Positions 1 through 7,689 of a stretch of DNA of 64,000 nt are shown here, piece by piece (position 1 is the first letter of the stretch; every line of letters starts with the position of its first letter). Made by a program: the position numbers and the translations under genes. The DNA is from Nisaea sp. (GTDB lineage Bacteria > Pseudomonadota > Alphaproteobacteria > Thalassobaculales > Thalassobaculaceae), in contig NZ_JAXMNY010000004.1 of the NCBI RefSeq assembly GCF_034670185.1, forward strand, positions 434,001 to 498,000. The letters run 5' to 3'. Below the pieces are notes generated by a model. It saw nothing but the letters and a program-made list of their open reading frames with translations. It made no database searches and had not been told where the DNA came from.

Positions 1-121
1 GATTGCGAGGCCCAGCCGGGGTAAAGCAGGCTCTGCAGGCCCGGAATGATTGATTTCCCGTTCCGGCCGCCCACATTTGGGCCTGACTTTCAGGATCTAC
101 AGACGAGAAAGAGCCGGGATT
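1..121. other. Unassigned start of window, upstream of grpE
   Basis: No gene can be assigned. hrcA usually precedes grpE in alphaproteobacteria, but no frame here resembles the HrcA C-terminus; the frames close with stops at about 22-24, 46-48 and 50-52. No CIRCE element (TTAGCACTC-N9-GAGTGCTAA) is visible. The segment carries one copy of a GGCCTGACTTTCAG motif (about 80-93) that recurs just after grpE. Confidence 0.4.
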
Positions 122-745
122 ATGGCCGAAGACGACAAGAAAACAGAGCAGCACGCCAATCAGGACGCGGAGCCGCTGGTCAATCCGGATGACGGCATCA
201 TCGACATGGACGCCCTGACAGGCGGTGAAGCGTCACAGGAAGCGGATGCGGATTCCGATGAGGATAGTGAGGCCCAGCAGCTGAAAGACCAGCTGATGCG
301 GACTCTGGCCGAGCTCGAAAACACGCGGAAGCGGGCGGAGCGTGACATCGCCCATGCGCGCAAGTTCGCCATTACTGATTTCGCGCGTGACCTGCTCAGT
401 GCTTCCGACAATCTCCGCCGCGCCGTTGAATCAGCGCCGGAAGACCGGGACGAGCTGGATATCACACTGAAGAACCTGGTGATTGGCGTCGAGATGACCG
501 AGAAGGAAATGCTCGGTGCGTTCGAGAAGCACGGCATCCGCAAGATCGACCCGATGGGCGAGAAGTTCGACTACAACCTGCATCAGGCGATGTTCGAGGT
601 TCCGGATGCGAACAGTGAGCCGGGCACCGTGGTTCAGGTAATGCAGCCGGGTTACGTGCTGCAGGACCGGTTGTTACGTGCCGCGATGGTCGGGGTCTCG
701 AAGAGCCCCGAGGCGCAAAAGGAACATGTCGACACAACGGCCTGA
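122..745 (+). CDS. grpE: Nucleotide exchange factor GrpE
   Basis: GrpE is the homodimeric exchange factor that releases ADP from DnaK in the cytoplasmic Hsp70 cycle. The 207-residue product has the expected acidic, disordered N-terminus, a long charged coiled coil (about residues 55-125: QLKDQLMRTLAELENTRKRA) and the C-terminal beta domain with the family pattern MGEKFDYNLHQAMFEVP and a GYVLQDRLLRAAMVGV ending. The ATG at 122 is preferred over an in-frame TTG at 50 because homologues begin just before the acidic tail and a purine-rich stretch (about 107-118) precedes it. It lies 5' of dnaK but is separated from it by an inverted DUF1848 gene, so it is probably transcribed apart from dnaK. Confidence 0.96.
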   Translation: MAEDDKKTEQHANQDAEPLVNPDDGIIDMDALTGGEASQEADADSDEDSEAQQLKDQLMRTLAELENTRKRAERDIAHARKFAITDFARDLLSASDNLRRAVESAPEDRDELDITLKNLVIGVEMTEKEMLGAFEKHGIRKIDPMGEKFDYNLHQAMFEVPDANSEPGTVVQVMQPGYVLQDRLLRAAMVGVSKSPEAQKEHVDTTA

Positions 746-803
746 CTTCAGATTGCAGGCCTGACCACAGAGCTGGGGCCTGATTCCAGAATTGGGGCCT
801 AGC
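739..803. repeat. Short degenerate GGCCTGA repeats after grpE
   Basis: Between the convergent ends of grpE and the DUF1848 gene the motif GGCCTGA-(C/T)T-CAG recurs: GGCCTGACTTCAG at about 739, GGCCTGACCACAG at about 758, GGCCTGATTCCAG at about 778, and a GGGGCCTAG remnant at about 795. A related copy (GGCCTGACTTTCAG) lies before grpE at about 80. No terminator-like hairpin with a T run is seen here, so transcription from both sides may run through. Confidence 0.5.
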
Positions 804-1686
804 CGACCCGCGCCGGAAGCAAAGTTTCTCCGGCGGGGTCGTGGTTCTTCAGAGCATTCTTTGCCCGCTGCCGGTTTCCGACCGCGTAGCAATAGACGCA
901 GCCGTGCGGGCAACTGTCGTAGCCCCCGATATCGCGGGATTCCGCACAGAGGCAGCCCGGGCGGTTGCCTTTCTGGCGGGACTTGAACGGCTGTCCTGCA
1001 ATATCCACCAGACGTTCCGCGTCGATGCATCTTGCGGGCTTCAGGCCATCGGTGAGCAGGGCCGGCTGGGAGCAGAGCGTTGCTGTCATGCCGACGTCAG
1101 CCGCAAGAGCGGCAAGATCACCCAGCAATGCGATCTTCTCGTCCTCCGCCGGATCCCACCATGTGAAATCTGCGCGTTCGGCACTGTCATCCGTGTTCCG
1201 GCGGGTCTTGCGATAGATATGCGCGGCCGAGAGCGTGACCTCGTCGACGGAGCCGCGCAGCGTGGCGGCAAGCGCGGCAAAATTCTCGCGATGAAAATCG
1301 GCAGGCGTCAGGCTGGACCAGAACACCGGATCATAGCGCCAGACTACGGCGCGCGGCCCAAACCGATCCGCCAGCGCTCTGATATCGTCGAGCGCCGTTG
1401 TTACCGGGGGTACACTGGTTTCAAGCGCCGTGGGGTACCCCGTCACAGTATATTGCACCACGAAAGGCACGCCGTTCCCGGCAAGCCAGCCAAAAATGTC
1501 GCGCGCGGGCCGGGCATTTCTGGTCCAGAATACAAACCCGTCGACATCCTTTCCCGTCAGGGCGACCCGTGACGGCTTGCCTCCATAAGGATTGGGCACG
1601 ACTGCATATCCGGCATCGAGCCTGGCCCGCAGCCAGTCACTGTAAAAGGCAGGGATATCGGTCCGGTAGCTTGCTGAAATGATCAT
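799..1686 (-). CDS. DUF1848 family protein with C-terminal cysteine cluster
   Basis: This 295-residue protein of unknown function begins with the characteristic MIISASYRTDIPAF segment of DUF1848. It has conserved-looking FVFWTRNARP, VVQYTVTGYP and VVWRYDPVF segments. Near the C-terminus are a CLC pair and a CPHGCVYCYA motif; the latter is CX3CX2C followed by an aromatic, as in radical-SAM 4Fe-4S sites but at the wrong end of the protein. A metal or Fe-S centre is inferred. I chose ATG at 1686 because the family starts at MIIS; a GTG at 1725 would add 13 unrelated residues. It sits inverted between grpE and dnaK and has no obvious link to chaperone function. Confidence 0.8.
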   Translation of the reverse strand: MIISASYRTDIPAFYSDWLRARLDAGYAVVPNPYGGKPSRVALTGKDVDGFVFWTRNARPARDIFGWLAGNGVPFVVQYTVTGYPTALETSVPPVTTALDDIRALADRFGPRAVVWRYDPVFWSSLTPADFHRENFAALAATLRGSVDEVTLSAAHIYRKTRRNTDDSAERADFTWWDPAEDEKIALLGDLAALAADVGMTATLCSQPALLTDGLKPARCIDAERLVDIAGQPFKSRQKGNRPGCLCAESRDIGGYDSCPHGCVYCYAVGNRQRAKNALKNHDPAGETLLPARVG

Positions 1687-1749
1687 CCGGGCGCAGATTC
1701 TCGAAAAATGATGGGTTTCATCCACATTCTGATGCGAAATCCTATTCCA

Positions 1750-1783
1750 CTTGGTTGCAGCGCGGCCAGACCCCGCCTATATA
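1750..1783 (+). promoter_or_regulatory. Candidate heat-shock (sigma-32-like) promoter of dnaK
   Basis: CTTGGTT at 1750-1756 and CCTATATA at 1776-1783 resemble the CTTGAAA and CCATNTA elements of alphaproteobacterial RpoH promoters, about 80 nt before the dnaK ATG. The 19-nt spacing is longer than usual and the -35 part is imperfect, so this is only a candidate. Confidence 0.35.
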
Positions 1784-1864
1784 GCGGGTTGCCAAACACA
1801 CCAATCGGGAACGGATGCGGCGCTTTCATAAGGCCGCTGGCGTTTGCTGAAGGATGAGGAAAAC

Positions 1865-3808
1865 ATGAGCAAAGTAATCGGTATCGACCTCGGGACCACG
1901 AACTCCTGTATCGCGTTCATGGACGGCAAGGACGCGAAAGTCATTGAAAACGCTGAGGGCGCGCGCACCACGCCGTCGATGGTTGCCTTCGCTGAAAGCG
2001 GCGAACGGCTCGTCGGTCAGGCTGCGAAGCGACAGGCAGTGACCAACCCGGAAAACACCCTGTTCGCGATCAAGCGCCTGATTGGCCGCCGGTTCGACGA
2101 CAAGGCCTCCAAACGCTTCAACGATCTCGTTCCTTACGAGGTTGTCGCTGGCGAGAACGGCGATGCCTGGGTCCAGAGCCGTGGCGAGAAGTACAGCCCG
2201 AGCCAGGTTTCCAGCTTCACCCTTCGTAAGCTGAAGGAAGACGCGGAAGCTTATCTCGGCGATACGGTCGACCAGGCCGTGATCACGGTGCCTGCCTACT
2301 TCAATGATGCCCAGCGTCAGGCGACCAAAGACGCCGGCAAGATCGCTGGTCTTGAAGTCCTGCGCATCATCAACGAGCCGACGGCAGCCGCGCTGGCCTA
2401 TGGCCTCGACAAGAAAAACACCGGCATTATCGCGGTCTATGACCTTGGTGGTGGTACCTTCGACGTTTCCATTCTTGAAATCGGCGATGGTGTGTTCGAG
2501 GTGAAGTCGACCAACGGCGACACCTTCCTCGGCGGTGAAGACTTTGACCAGCGGGTCATCGATTATCTCGCCGACGAGTTCAAGAAAGAGAACGGCATTG
2601 ACCTGCGCAAGGACAAGCTTGCGCTGCAACGTCTGAAGGAAGCCGGTGAAAAGGCCAAGATCGAGCTCTCCAGCTCGATGCAGACGGAAATCAACCTGCC
2701 CTTCGTTACCGCGGATCAGAGCGGTCCGAAGCACCTGAACATCAAGCTGACCCGGGCAAAGCTCGAAGCGCTTGTGGACGATCTGGTGCAGCGTACGGTC
2801 GACCCGTGCAAGGCGGCTCTCAAGGATGCGGGCGTCAGCGCCGGCGAGATCGACGAAGTGATCCTGGTCGGCGGTATGACCCGCATGCCGAAGATCGCGG
2901 AGACGGTGAAGAGCTTCTTTGGCCGTGAGCCGCATCGCGGCGTGAACCCGGACGAAGTCGTGGCGCTCGGCGCGGCGATCCAGGCCGGCGTTCTGAAGGG
3001 CGATGTCAAGGACGTCCTGCTGCTCGACGTGACCCCGCTGTCGCTCGGCATCGAGACTTTGGGCGGTGTCTTCACCCGTCTGATCGATCGCAACACAACG
3101 ATCCCGACGAAGAAGAGCCAGACCTTCTCTACGGCTGAAGATAATCAGACCGCGGTTACCATCCGGGTGTTCCAGGGTGAGCGCGAGATGGCGGCGGACA
3201 ACAAGGTCCTCGGCCAGTTCGATCTGGTCGGTATCCCGGGCGCTCCGCGCGGCATTCCGCAGATCGAGGTCACCTTCGACATCGACGCCAACGGTATCGT
3301 CAACGTGTCCGCCAAGGACAAGGCGACCGGCAAGGAGCAGCAGATCCGCATCCAGGCGTCCGGCGGTCTGACCGACGACGATATCGAACGGATGGTTCAG
3401 GAAGCGGAAGCCAATTCCGAAAGCGATAAGGCCCGGCGCGAGAGTGTCGAGGTGAAGAACCAGGCCGATAGTGCGATCCACGGCACGGAGAAGATGCTCG
3501 CCGATCACGGCGACAAGATCTCCGAGGAAGACCGCCGCGAGATCGACGAGCAAATGGCTGCCTTGAAGACAGCCATGGAAGGTGACGACGTCGCCGACAT
3601 CAAAGCCAAGATGGATGCGCTCCAGCAGGCGTCGATGAAGCTCGGCGAGGCGATGTACAAGGCCTCGCAGGAAGCTGGCCCCGACGCGGCTGCCGGTGAT
3701 GCTGGTGAGAGTGCCGGTGGCGATGACGGTTCTGCGGCGAGCGACGATGTCGTCGACGCGGACTTCGAAGAAGTCGACGATCAGAACCGCGACAACAAGT
3801 CCGCCTGA
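1865..3808 (+). CDS. dnaK: Molecular chaperone DnaK (Hsp70)
   Basis: DnaK is the ATP-dependent Hsp70 chaperone of the cytoplasm, working with DnaJ and GrpE. The 647-residue product is full length. The ATPase domain starts with IGIDLGTTNSC, followed by NEPTAAALAYG and DLGGGTFDVSI around residues 170-205 and the VGGMTRMP motif near residue 340. The linker DVLLLDVTPLSLGIETLGG near residue 390 leads into the substrate-binding domain and helical lid. The C-terminus ends in an acidic DADFEEVDD tail. The ATG at 1865 follows an AAGGATGAGG ribosome site; an upstream in-frame start at 1844 would add seven non-conserved residues. dnaJ follows after a 125-nt gap holding a strong hairpin. Confidence 0.99.
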   Translation: MSKVIGIDLGTTNSCIAFMDGKDAKVIENAEGARTTPSMVAFAESGERLVGQAAKRQAVTNPENTLFAIKRLIGRRFDDKASKRFNDLVPYEVVAGENGDAWVQSRGEKYSPSQVSSFTLRKLKEDAEAYLGDTVDQAVITVPAYFNDAQRQATKDAGKIAGLEVLRIINEPTAAALAYGLDKKNTGIIAVYDLGGGTFDVSILEIGDGVFEVKSTNGDTFLGGEDFDQRVIDYLADEFKKENGIDLRKDKLALQRLKEAGEKAKIELSSSMQTEINLPFVTADQSGPKHLNIKLTRAKLEALVDDLVQRTVDPCKAALKDAGVSAGEIDEVILVGGMTRMPKIAETVKSFFGREPHRGVNPDEVVALGAAIQAGVLKGDVKDVLLLDVTPLSLGIETLGGVFTRLIDRNTTIPTKKSQTFSTAEDNQTAVTIRVFQGEREMAADNKVLGQFDLVGIPGAPRGIPQIEVTFDIDANGIVNVSAKDKATGKEQQIRIQASGGLTDDDIERMVQEAEANSESDKARRESVEVKNQADSAIHGTEKMLADHGDKISEEDRREIDEQMAALKTAMEGDDVADIKAKMDALQQASMKLGEAMYKASQEAGPDAAAGDAGESAGGDDGSAASDDVVDADFEEVDDQNRDNKSA

Positions 3809-3819
3809 TCCCAACGGTC

Positions 3820-3859
3820 CGGGCGAAGGAGCCGATGATACAGCGGCATCCTTCGCCCG
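3820..3859 (+). promoter_or_regulatory. Intercistronic hairpin between dnaK and dnaJ
   Basis: CGGGCGAAGGA (3820-3830) and TCCTTCGCCCG (3849-3859) form a perfect 11-bp stem with an 18-nt loop, 11 nt after the dnaK stop. Only three T residues follow, so it is a weak terminator at best. It may attenuate read-through into dnaJ or protect the dnaK mRNA 3' end, giving more DnaK than DnaJ. Confidence 0.6.
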
Positions 3860-3933
3860 TTTCCGACCAGGAACGGCAAACGGCAGATAGCTTTGCCGGA
3901 CTGCCGACACCGTTGCGGGGACGATGACGCGCT

Positions 3934-5058
3934 ATGGCTAAAAGAGACTATTACGAAGTTCTGGGGGTCGAACGCGGCGCTTCGGATGCGGAAATGAAAT
4001 CCGTTTACCGCAAGCTGGCGATGCAGTACCACCCGGACAGAAATCCCGATAATCCCGAAGCTGAAGCCAAGTTCAAGGAATTGAACGAGGCCTATGACGT
4101 CCTGAAGGACGAGCAGAAGCGGGCAGCATATGACCGCTTCGGGCACGATGCCTTCGAAGGCGGTATGGGCGGCGGCGGCGGTGCTGGTGGCGCCGGGTTC
4201 GGTGGCTTTGCCGATATCTTCGACGAGATGTTCGGAGATTTCATGGGTGGCCGTCGCGGTGGCGGCGGTCGGCGTGGCTCGGACCTGCGCTACAATATGG
4301 CCATCAGCCTCGAAGAGGCCTTCAAGGGCAAGCAGACCGAGATCCATATTCCCAGCTCCATCCAGTGCGACGAGTGCAATGGTTCCGGTGCGGAAAAAGG
4401 CAGCGAGCCTGTCACCTGTACGACCTGTCACGGTCACGGCAAGGTGCGGGCCCAGCAGGGTTTCTTCACCATCGAGCGGACCTGCCCCCATTGCGGAGGT
4501 AACGGCACGCGGATTGAGAAGCCGTGCAAGAGCTGTGGCGGCAATGGCCGGGTTCAGAAGGAAAAGACCCTTTCGGTCAATATTCCGGCGGGTGTTGAGG
4601 ACGGCACGCGTATTCGCTTGAGCGGAGAGGGCGAGGCCGGTCCACGTGGCACGACGCCAGGCGATCTCTATCTGTTTCTCGCAATCGCTGATCATCCGAT
4701 CTTTCAGCGTGAGGGAGCGGATATCTACTGCCGCGTTCCATTGCCGATGACCACAGCCGCACTTGGCGGCCAGATTGAGGTCCCGACGATCGAAGGCGGG
4801 CGTGCCCGTATCACCGTCGGTGCTGGAACCCAGAGTGGCAAACAGTTCAGGCTGAAGGGCAAAGGCATGTCCGTGCTCCGAAGCCCGGCCCGGGGCGATC
4901 AATATGTCGAAGTGATTGTCGAAACCCCGGTCAACCTCAATAAGCGCCAGCAGGAGCTTCTCGAGGAATTTGCCGCCGGTCAGAACGAGAAGACCAGCCC
5001 GCAATCAGCCGGCTTCTTTGATCGGGTCAAGGAGCTCTGGGACGATCTCAGGGACTGA
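3934..5058 (+). CDS. dnaJ: Chaperone protein DnaJ (type I Hsp40)
   Basis: DnaJ is the co-chaperone that delivers substrates to DnaK and stimulates its ATPase. The 374-residue protein has all type I parts: a J domain with HPD at residues 33-35, a Gly/Phe-rich linker (about residues 75-115), and four zinc-binding CXXCXGXG-type repeats between about residues 145 and 210 (CDECNGSG, CTTCHGHG, CPHCGGNG, CKSCGGNG). A C-terminal substrate-binding region ends with TPVNLNKRQQELLEEF. The ATG follows the dnaK-dnaJ hairpin. A strong terminator lies 30 nt after the stop, and then a decayed second copy of the gene's 3' part. Confidence 0.99.
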   Translation: MAKRDYYEVLGVERGASDAEMKSVYRKLAMQYHPDRNPDNPEAEAKFKELNEAYDVLKDEQKRAAYDRFGHDAFEGGMGGGGGAGGAGFGGFADIFDEMFGDFMGGRRGGGGRRGSDLRYNMAISLEEAFKGKQTEIHIPSSIQCDECNGSGAEKGSEPVTCTTCHGHGKVRAQQGFFTIERTCPHCGGNGTRIEKPCKSCGGNGRVQKEKTLSVNIPAGVEDGTRIRLSGEGEAGPRGTTPGDLYLFLAIADHPIFQREGADIYCRVPLPMTTAALGGQIEVPTIEGGRARITVGAGTQSGKQFRLKGKGMSVLRSPARGDQYVEVIVETPVNLNKRQQELLEEFAAGQNEKTSPQSAGFFDRVKELWDDLRD

Positions 5059-5087
5059 TTTTATCTCAAGAGCACTTCGAGCGTTTG

Positions 5088-5115
5088 AACGCCGGCCCAT
5101 TGGGCCGGCGTTTTT
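5088..5115 (+). terminator. Rho-independent terminator of dnaJ
   Basis: AACGCCGGCCC (5088-5098) pairs perfectly with GGGCCGGCGTT (5102-5112) across a three-base loop, and a run of five T residues follows. It lies 30 nt after the dnaJ stop. Confidence 0.92.
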
Positions 5116-5118
5116 CGT

Positions 5119-5399
5119 ATGGCCACGAGGCAGTCAGCTGTACGAGCTATCGCGGTCACGGCAAGGTGCAGGCCTGGCAGCGGTTCTTCACCGCAGGCGT
5201 TCTTCACCAATGAGTGGACCGCGCAGTCCGGGACGGGCCGACCAATAGCCGGTGTGATTGTTGAAACCCCGGTCAACCTCGATAAGCGCCAGCAGGAGAT
5301 TTTCGAGGACTGTGTCACGGGCAGAGCGAGAGGACCTCCCTTGCAATTTGCCTGCTACTTTGTCCGGTTTACGGAACTCTAGGGCGATCTTAGGGGCTG
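5119..5399 (+). pseudogene. Decayed, internally deleted tandem copy of the dnaJ 3' region
   Basis: Two blocks match dnaJ. About 5126-5226 corresponds to the zinc-finger region (dnaJ about 4403-4490; shared GGTCACGGCAAGGTG), with the second cysteine of CTTC changed to tyrosine, a small internal duplication of GTTCTTCACC, and an in-frame TGA. About 5248-5399 corresponds to the dnaJ C-terminus (dnaJ about 4910-5058; still reading TPVNLDKRQQE against TPVNLNKRQQE). The roughly 420 bases of dnaJ between these blocks are missing. The blocks are out of frame with each other and there is no start of their own, so this is a relic of a tandem duplication rather than a gene. Confidence 0.85.
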
Positions 5400-5468
5400 A
5401 CTTTACCGCTACGAGATCACATCGAGCGCTTGAGCGGCGGCCCAATGGGCGGCGATTTTCGTAGGGCC
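5400..5468 (+). repeat. Degenerate second copy of the dnaJ terminator region
   Basis: The sequence after the dnaJ relic parallels that after dnaJ itself: GAGATCACATCGAGCGCTTGA against CAAGAGCACTTCGAGCGTTTGA, then GGCGGCCCAATGGGCGGCG against GCCGGCCCATTGGGCCGGC, then TTTTCGTAGGGCCGCG against TTTTTCGTATGGCCACG. The stem has lost a base and is imperfect (core GCCC-AAT-GGGC). The duplicated unit therefore extended through the terminator and about 20 bases beyond it. The rest, to 5546, is AT-richer and holds no recognisable gene. Confidence 0.85.
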
Positions 5469-5546
5469 GCGCTCTAAAATGGTAGTTTGCCATACTATTA
5501 AAAAGCAGGGGATGCCCCCGGTATTCCCGGTATTATTTACCTCTAA

Positions 5547-6083
5547 TTATCTGTTATTTCTGGATTCTATGTCGATCGCTGTTGCGATGGCACGACCCTC
5601 ATGGCGAAGGAACTCCAGACCTGCGCGACGCACCGCCAGGGCGTAGCGCACTGTGAAGCGTTCGGTATTAGTCATGGATTGAAGGGGTAAGGCCAGAAGT
5701 GCCCGGATCTCTTGGTTGAGGGCTCCGGCCCTCTCCTCGATGAGCCTTACGGTCTCTTCCGGACCGGCGCTTTCCGAGAAATAGACAGCGGCCAAGAAAT
5801 CGGACCTCAGTCGCTCACCCGCTCCTGCCTCCTGCACCTTCTGACGTAACATAGTACGCCCGAGGTCGGTAATGGCGAATGTTCGACTGTCGAGGGACCC
5901 ATTTGCCGATCCAGTCTCGGTAATGGCGCCGCGCGCCTTCAGCTTGCTCAATGCCGGGTAGAGACTACCTGTGCTGACTGACTGGAAATGGGCAAAATCA
6001 CTATTGATCCGGCGACGGACCTGATAGCCGTTCGCAGGGCTCTTCGACAAGGCGCCAAGGATAATATCACTGATTTCAAACAT
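5547..6083 (-). CDS. PadR family transcriptional regulator
   Basis: A 178-residue protein with a PadR-type winged helix at the N-terminus (MFEISDIILGALSKSPANGYQVRRRI; then SVSTGSLYPALSKLKARGAI with the wing) and a C-terminal helical dimerisation region (VRLIEERAGALNQEIRALL). PadR proteins are usually small-molecule-responsive repressors of their own or adjacent genes. No adjacent transporter or phenolic-acid gene is present, so the target is unknown. A perfect 8-bp palindrome GATATATC (6095-6102) lies 12 nt upstream of the start. It is a monocistronic gene between the dnaJ relic and divergent dapB. Confidence 0.85.
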   Translation of the reverse strand: MFEISDIILGALSKSPANGYQVRRRINSDFAHFQSVSTGSLYPALSKLKARGAITETGSANGSLDSRTFAITDLGRTMLRQKVQEAGAGERLRSDFLAAVYFSESAGPEETVRLIEERAGALNQEIRALLALPLQSMTNTERFTVRYALAVRRAGLEFLRHEGRAIATAIDIESRNNR

Positions 6084-6229
6084 ACTTTCAGCTCGATATA
6101 TCAGGAAGAAAACGGAAAAGCGAGCCTTATGTTGCGTCGAGCCCGAGGGGCGAACAAGCAGGCTCGACAGGTGCGGGAAAGCAGGTTAGGACCATCAGGA
6201 GCAGTGGCAGACCATTCAGGAGAGCGTCG

Positions 6230-7036
6230 ATGGGCACGACAAAGATCGGAATCATGGGGGTCGCCGGCTTTATGGGCCGGATGATTGCCAAACAGGTCCA
6301 TGAGCACCCAAAAGCGGTGATCTCCGGCGGCACTGTTCTCCAGGGTAGTGCTGAGGAAGGTGTTGAAATCGCAACACTTTGTCAGTTGCACGGCGAGATG
6401 GTCAAAACTGTCTCTGACCCACGTTCAGTCATTTCTGCATCAGATGTGGTGATCGATTTCACGCTTCCCGAGGTGACCGTCGCGCATGCTCGGATCGCGG
6501 CCGAATGCGGCACGGCGTTCGTCGCGGGCACAACCGGCCTGACGCCGGAGCAGGAAGCGGATCTTGCCGAGGTGGCTAAAACCATCCCGCTGGTCTATGC
6601 GCCGAACATGAGCCTTGGGGTGAACCTGCTGTTCGACCTGGTGAAGAAGGTCGCGGCTGCTCTGGATGATAGTTACGATATCGAAATAGTTGAGATGCAC
6701 CACAAGCGAAAGATTGATGCTCCATCGGGGACGGCACTCGGCCTTGGCAAGGCTGCGGCGGCGGGTCGGGGCGTTTCGCTCGCCGAGAAAGGCGTGCTGT
6801 CACGGGAAGGCATCACAGGGGCGCGTGAGGAGGGCCAGATCGGCTTCGCCACCCTGCGCGGCGGCGATGTGGTTGGTGAGCACACGGTGATCTTCGCCGG
6901 CCCGAACGAGCGGATCGAGCTTACGCACAAGGCTGCAAGCCGGGATATTTTTGCGGCTGGGGCCGTGCGCGCGGGTATCTGGGCCGCCAGACGCAAACCC
7001 GGGTTCTATTCCATGACGGACGTGCTCGGAATCTGA
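6230..7036 (+). CDS. dapB: 4-hydroxy-tetrahydrodipicolinate reductase
   Basis: DapB reduces 4-hydroxy-tetrahydrodipicolinate to tetrahydrodipicolinate with NAD(P)H in lysine and diaminopimelate synthesis. The 268-residue protein has the N-terminal nucleotide-binding GVAGFMGR motif, the FVAGTTGL segment, and the signature EMHHKRKIDAPSGTA (catalytic His-His/Lys region, about residues 150-165). A C-terminal THKAASRDIFAAGAVRA motif follows. An AGGAG ribosome site lies 5-10 nt before the ATG. It runs singly, divergent from the PadR gene, with a DUF2244 gene converging from the other side. Confidence 0.97.
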   Translation: MGTTKIGIMGVAGFMGRMIAKQVHEHPKAVISGGTVLQGSAEEGVEIATLCQLHGEMVKTVSDPRSVISASDVVIDFTLPEVTVAHARIAAECGTAFVAGTTGLTPEQEADLAEVAKTIPLVYAPNMSLGVNLLFDLVKKVAAALDDSYDIEIVEMHHKRKIDAPSGTALGLGKAAAAGRGVSLAEKGVLSREGITGAREEGQIGFATLRGGDVVGEHTVIFAGPNERIELTHKAASRDIFAAGAVRAGIWAARRKPGFYSMTDVLGI

Positions 7037-7048
7037 CGCAAAAGCGCG

Positions 7049-7570
7049 TCAGGCGGACCGCACTTTCGCCAGAGCATCGGTGAGATTGTCGGCGAAATCC
7101 TGCTTTTCGGGGGGAGAGAGGAAGGCGCCTATCTCGAGTGCTTGCCCGTGGCTGCGCAACATCAGCCGATCCGGCCCCGTGCGCTCTTCCTCGACGCGGA
7201 CATTCAGCCAATATGGTTGTAGCTGCTTTTGCATGACCTGGCGTCCACGCACGAAACGCTCGATCGTCAGCTCGGTGCGGGTGAGCCGGACAATTTCGTA
7301 TCGTCTGGCGTCGCGGTAACTCAGCCGGAAAGCGACATAGATCAGGAACACGTCGAGCCCGAAAAATCCAACGACAGGCCAGGCACCCGCGATCCAGAAC
7401 ACAGCGCCAAGGGCAATGCTGCAGCAGGAGATGGCTGTCATCAGGATAAGAAAGCCTGTCGGTGACAGGCTTCGGTGCGGGTAGAGGACCGCATCGAAGA
7501 GTGCGGCATCAGGCGCGGGGCCATTCCTGTGCTCAACTCGTGTCACTGCCAGCCGTCCGGACTGTTGCAT
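7049..7570 (-). CDS. DUF2244 family membrane protein
   Basis: A 173-residue protein matching DUF2244 integral membrane proteins. A short N-terminal region (DAVLYPHRSLSPTGF, typical of the family) precedes two adjacent hydrophobic segments at about residues 38-60 and 64-85, and then a soluble domain with FRLSYRDARRYE and WLNVRVEE. The C-terminus carries GAFLSPPEKQDFA. The function is not established. It is often found near nth in alphaproteobacteria, as here where nth is divergent. Confidence 0.8.
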   Translation of the reverse strand: MQQSGRLAVTRVEHRNGPAPDAALFDAVLYPHRSLSPTGFLILMTAISCCSIALGAVFWIAGAWPVVGFFGLDVFLIYVAFRLSYRDARRYEIVRLTRTELTIERFVRGRQVMQKQLQPYWLNVRVEEERTGPDRLMLRSHGQALEIGAFLSPPEKQDFADNLTDALAKVRSA

Positions 7571-7689
7571 CGTGATTCATCAAGGCCCTAACTTGTGATT
7601 GGCGCAGGGTAAAGGCAACCTGAAAACAGGGCGTGTCCGGAGCAATCCCCGGAAGCAAACGCCCGGAAGCAAGCGAGAGAGTGCGGGAT

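Noticed and set aside
1..121. CIRCE element for HrcA control of grpE
   Set aside because: No TTAGCACTC or GAGTGCTAA-like arms are present.
1826..3910. 694-codon open frame antisense to dnaK
   Set aside because: It mirrors dnaK, has no recognisable domain, and long antisense frames are expected in GC-rich genes with strong codon bias.
6095..6102. GATATATC palindrome as PadR operator
   Set aside because: Eight bases of AT-rich palindrome are too little, and it lacks the ATGT-N8-ACAT form of known PadR sites.
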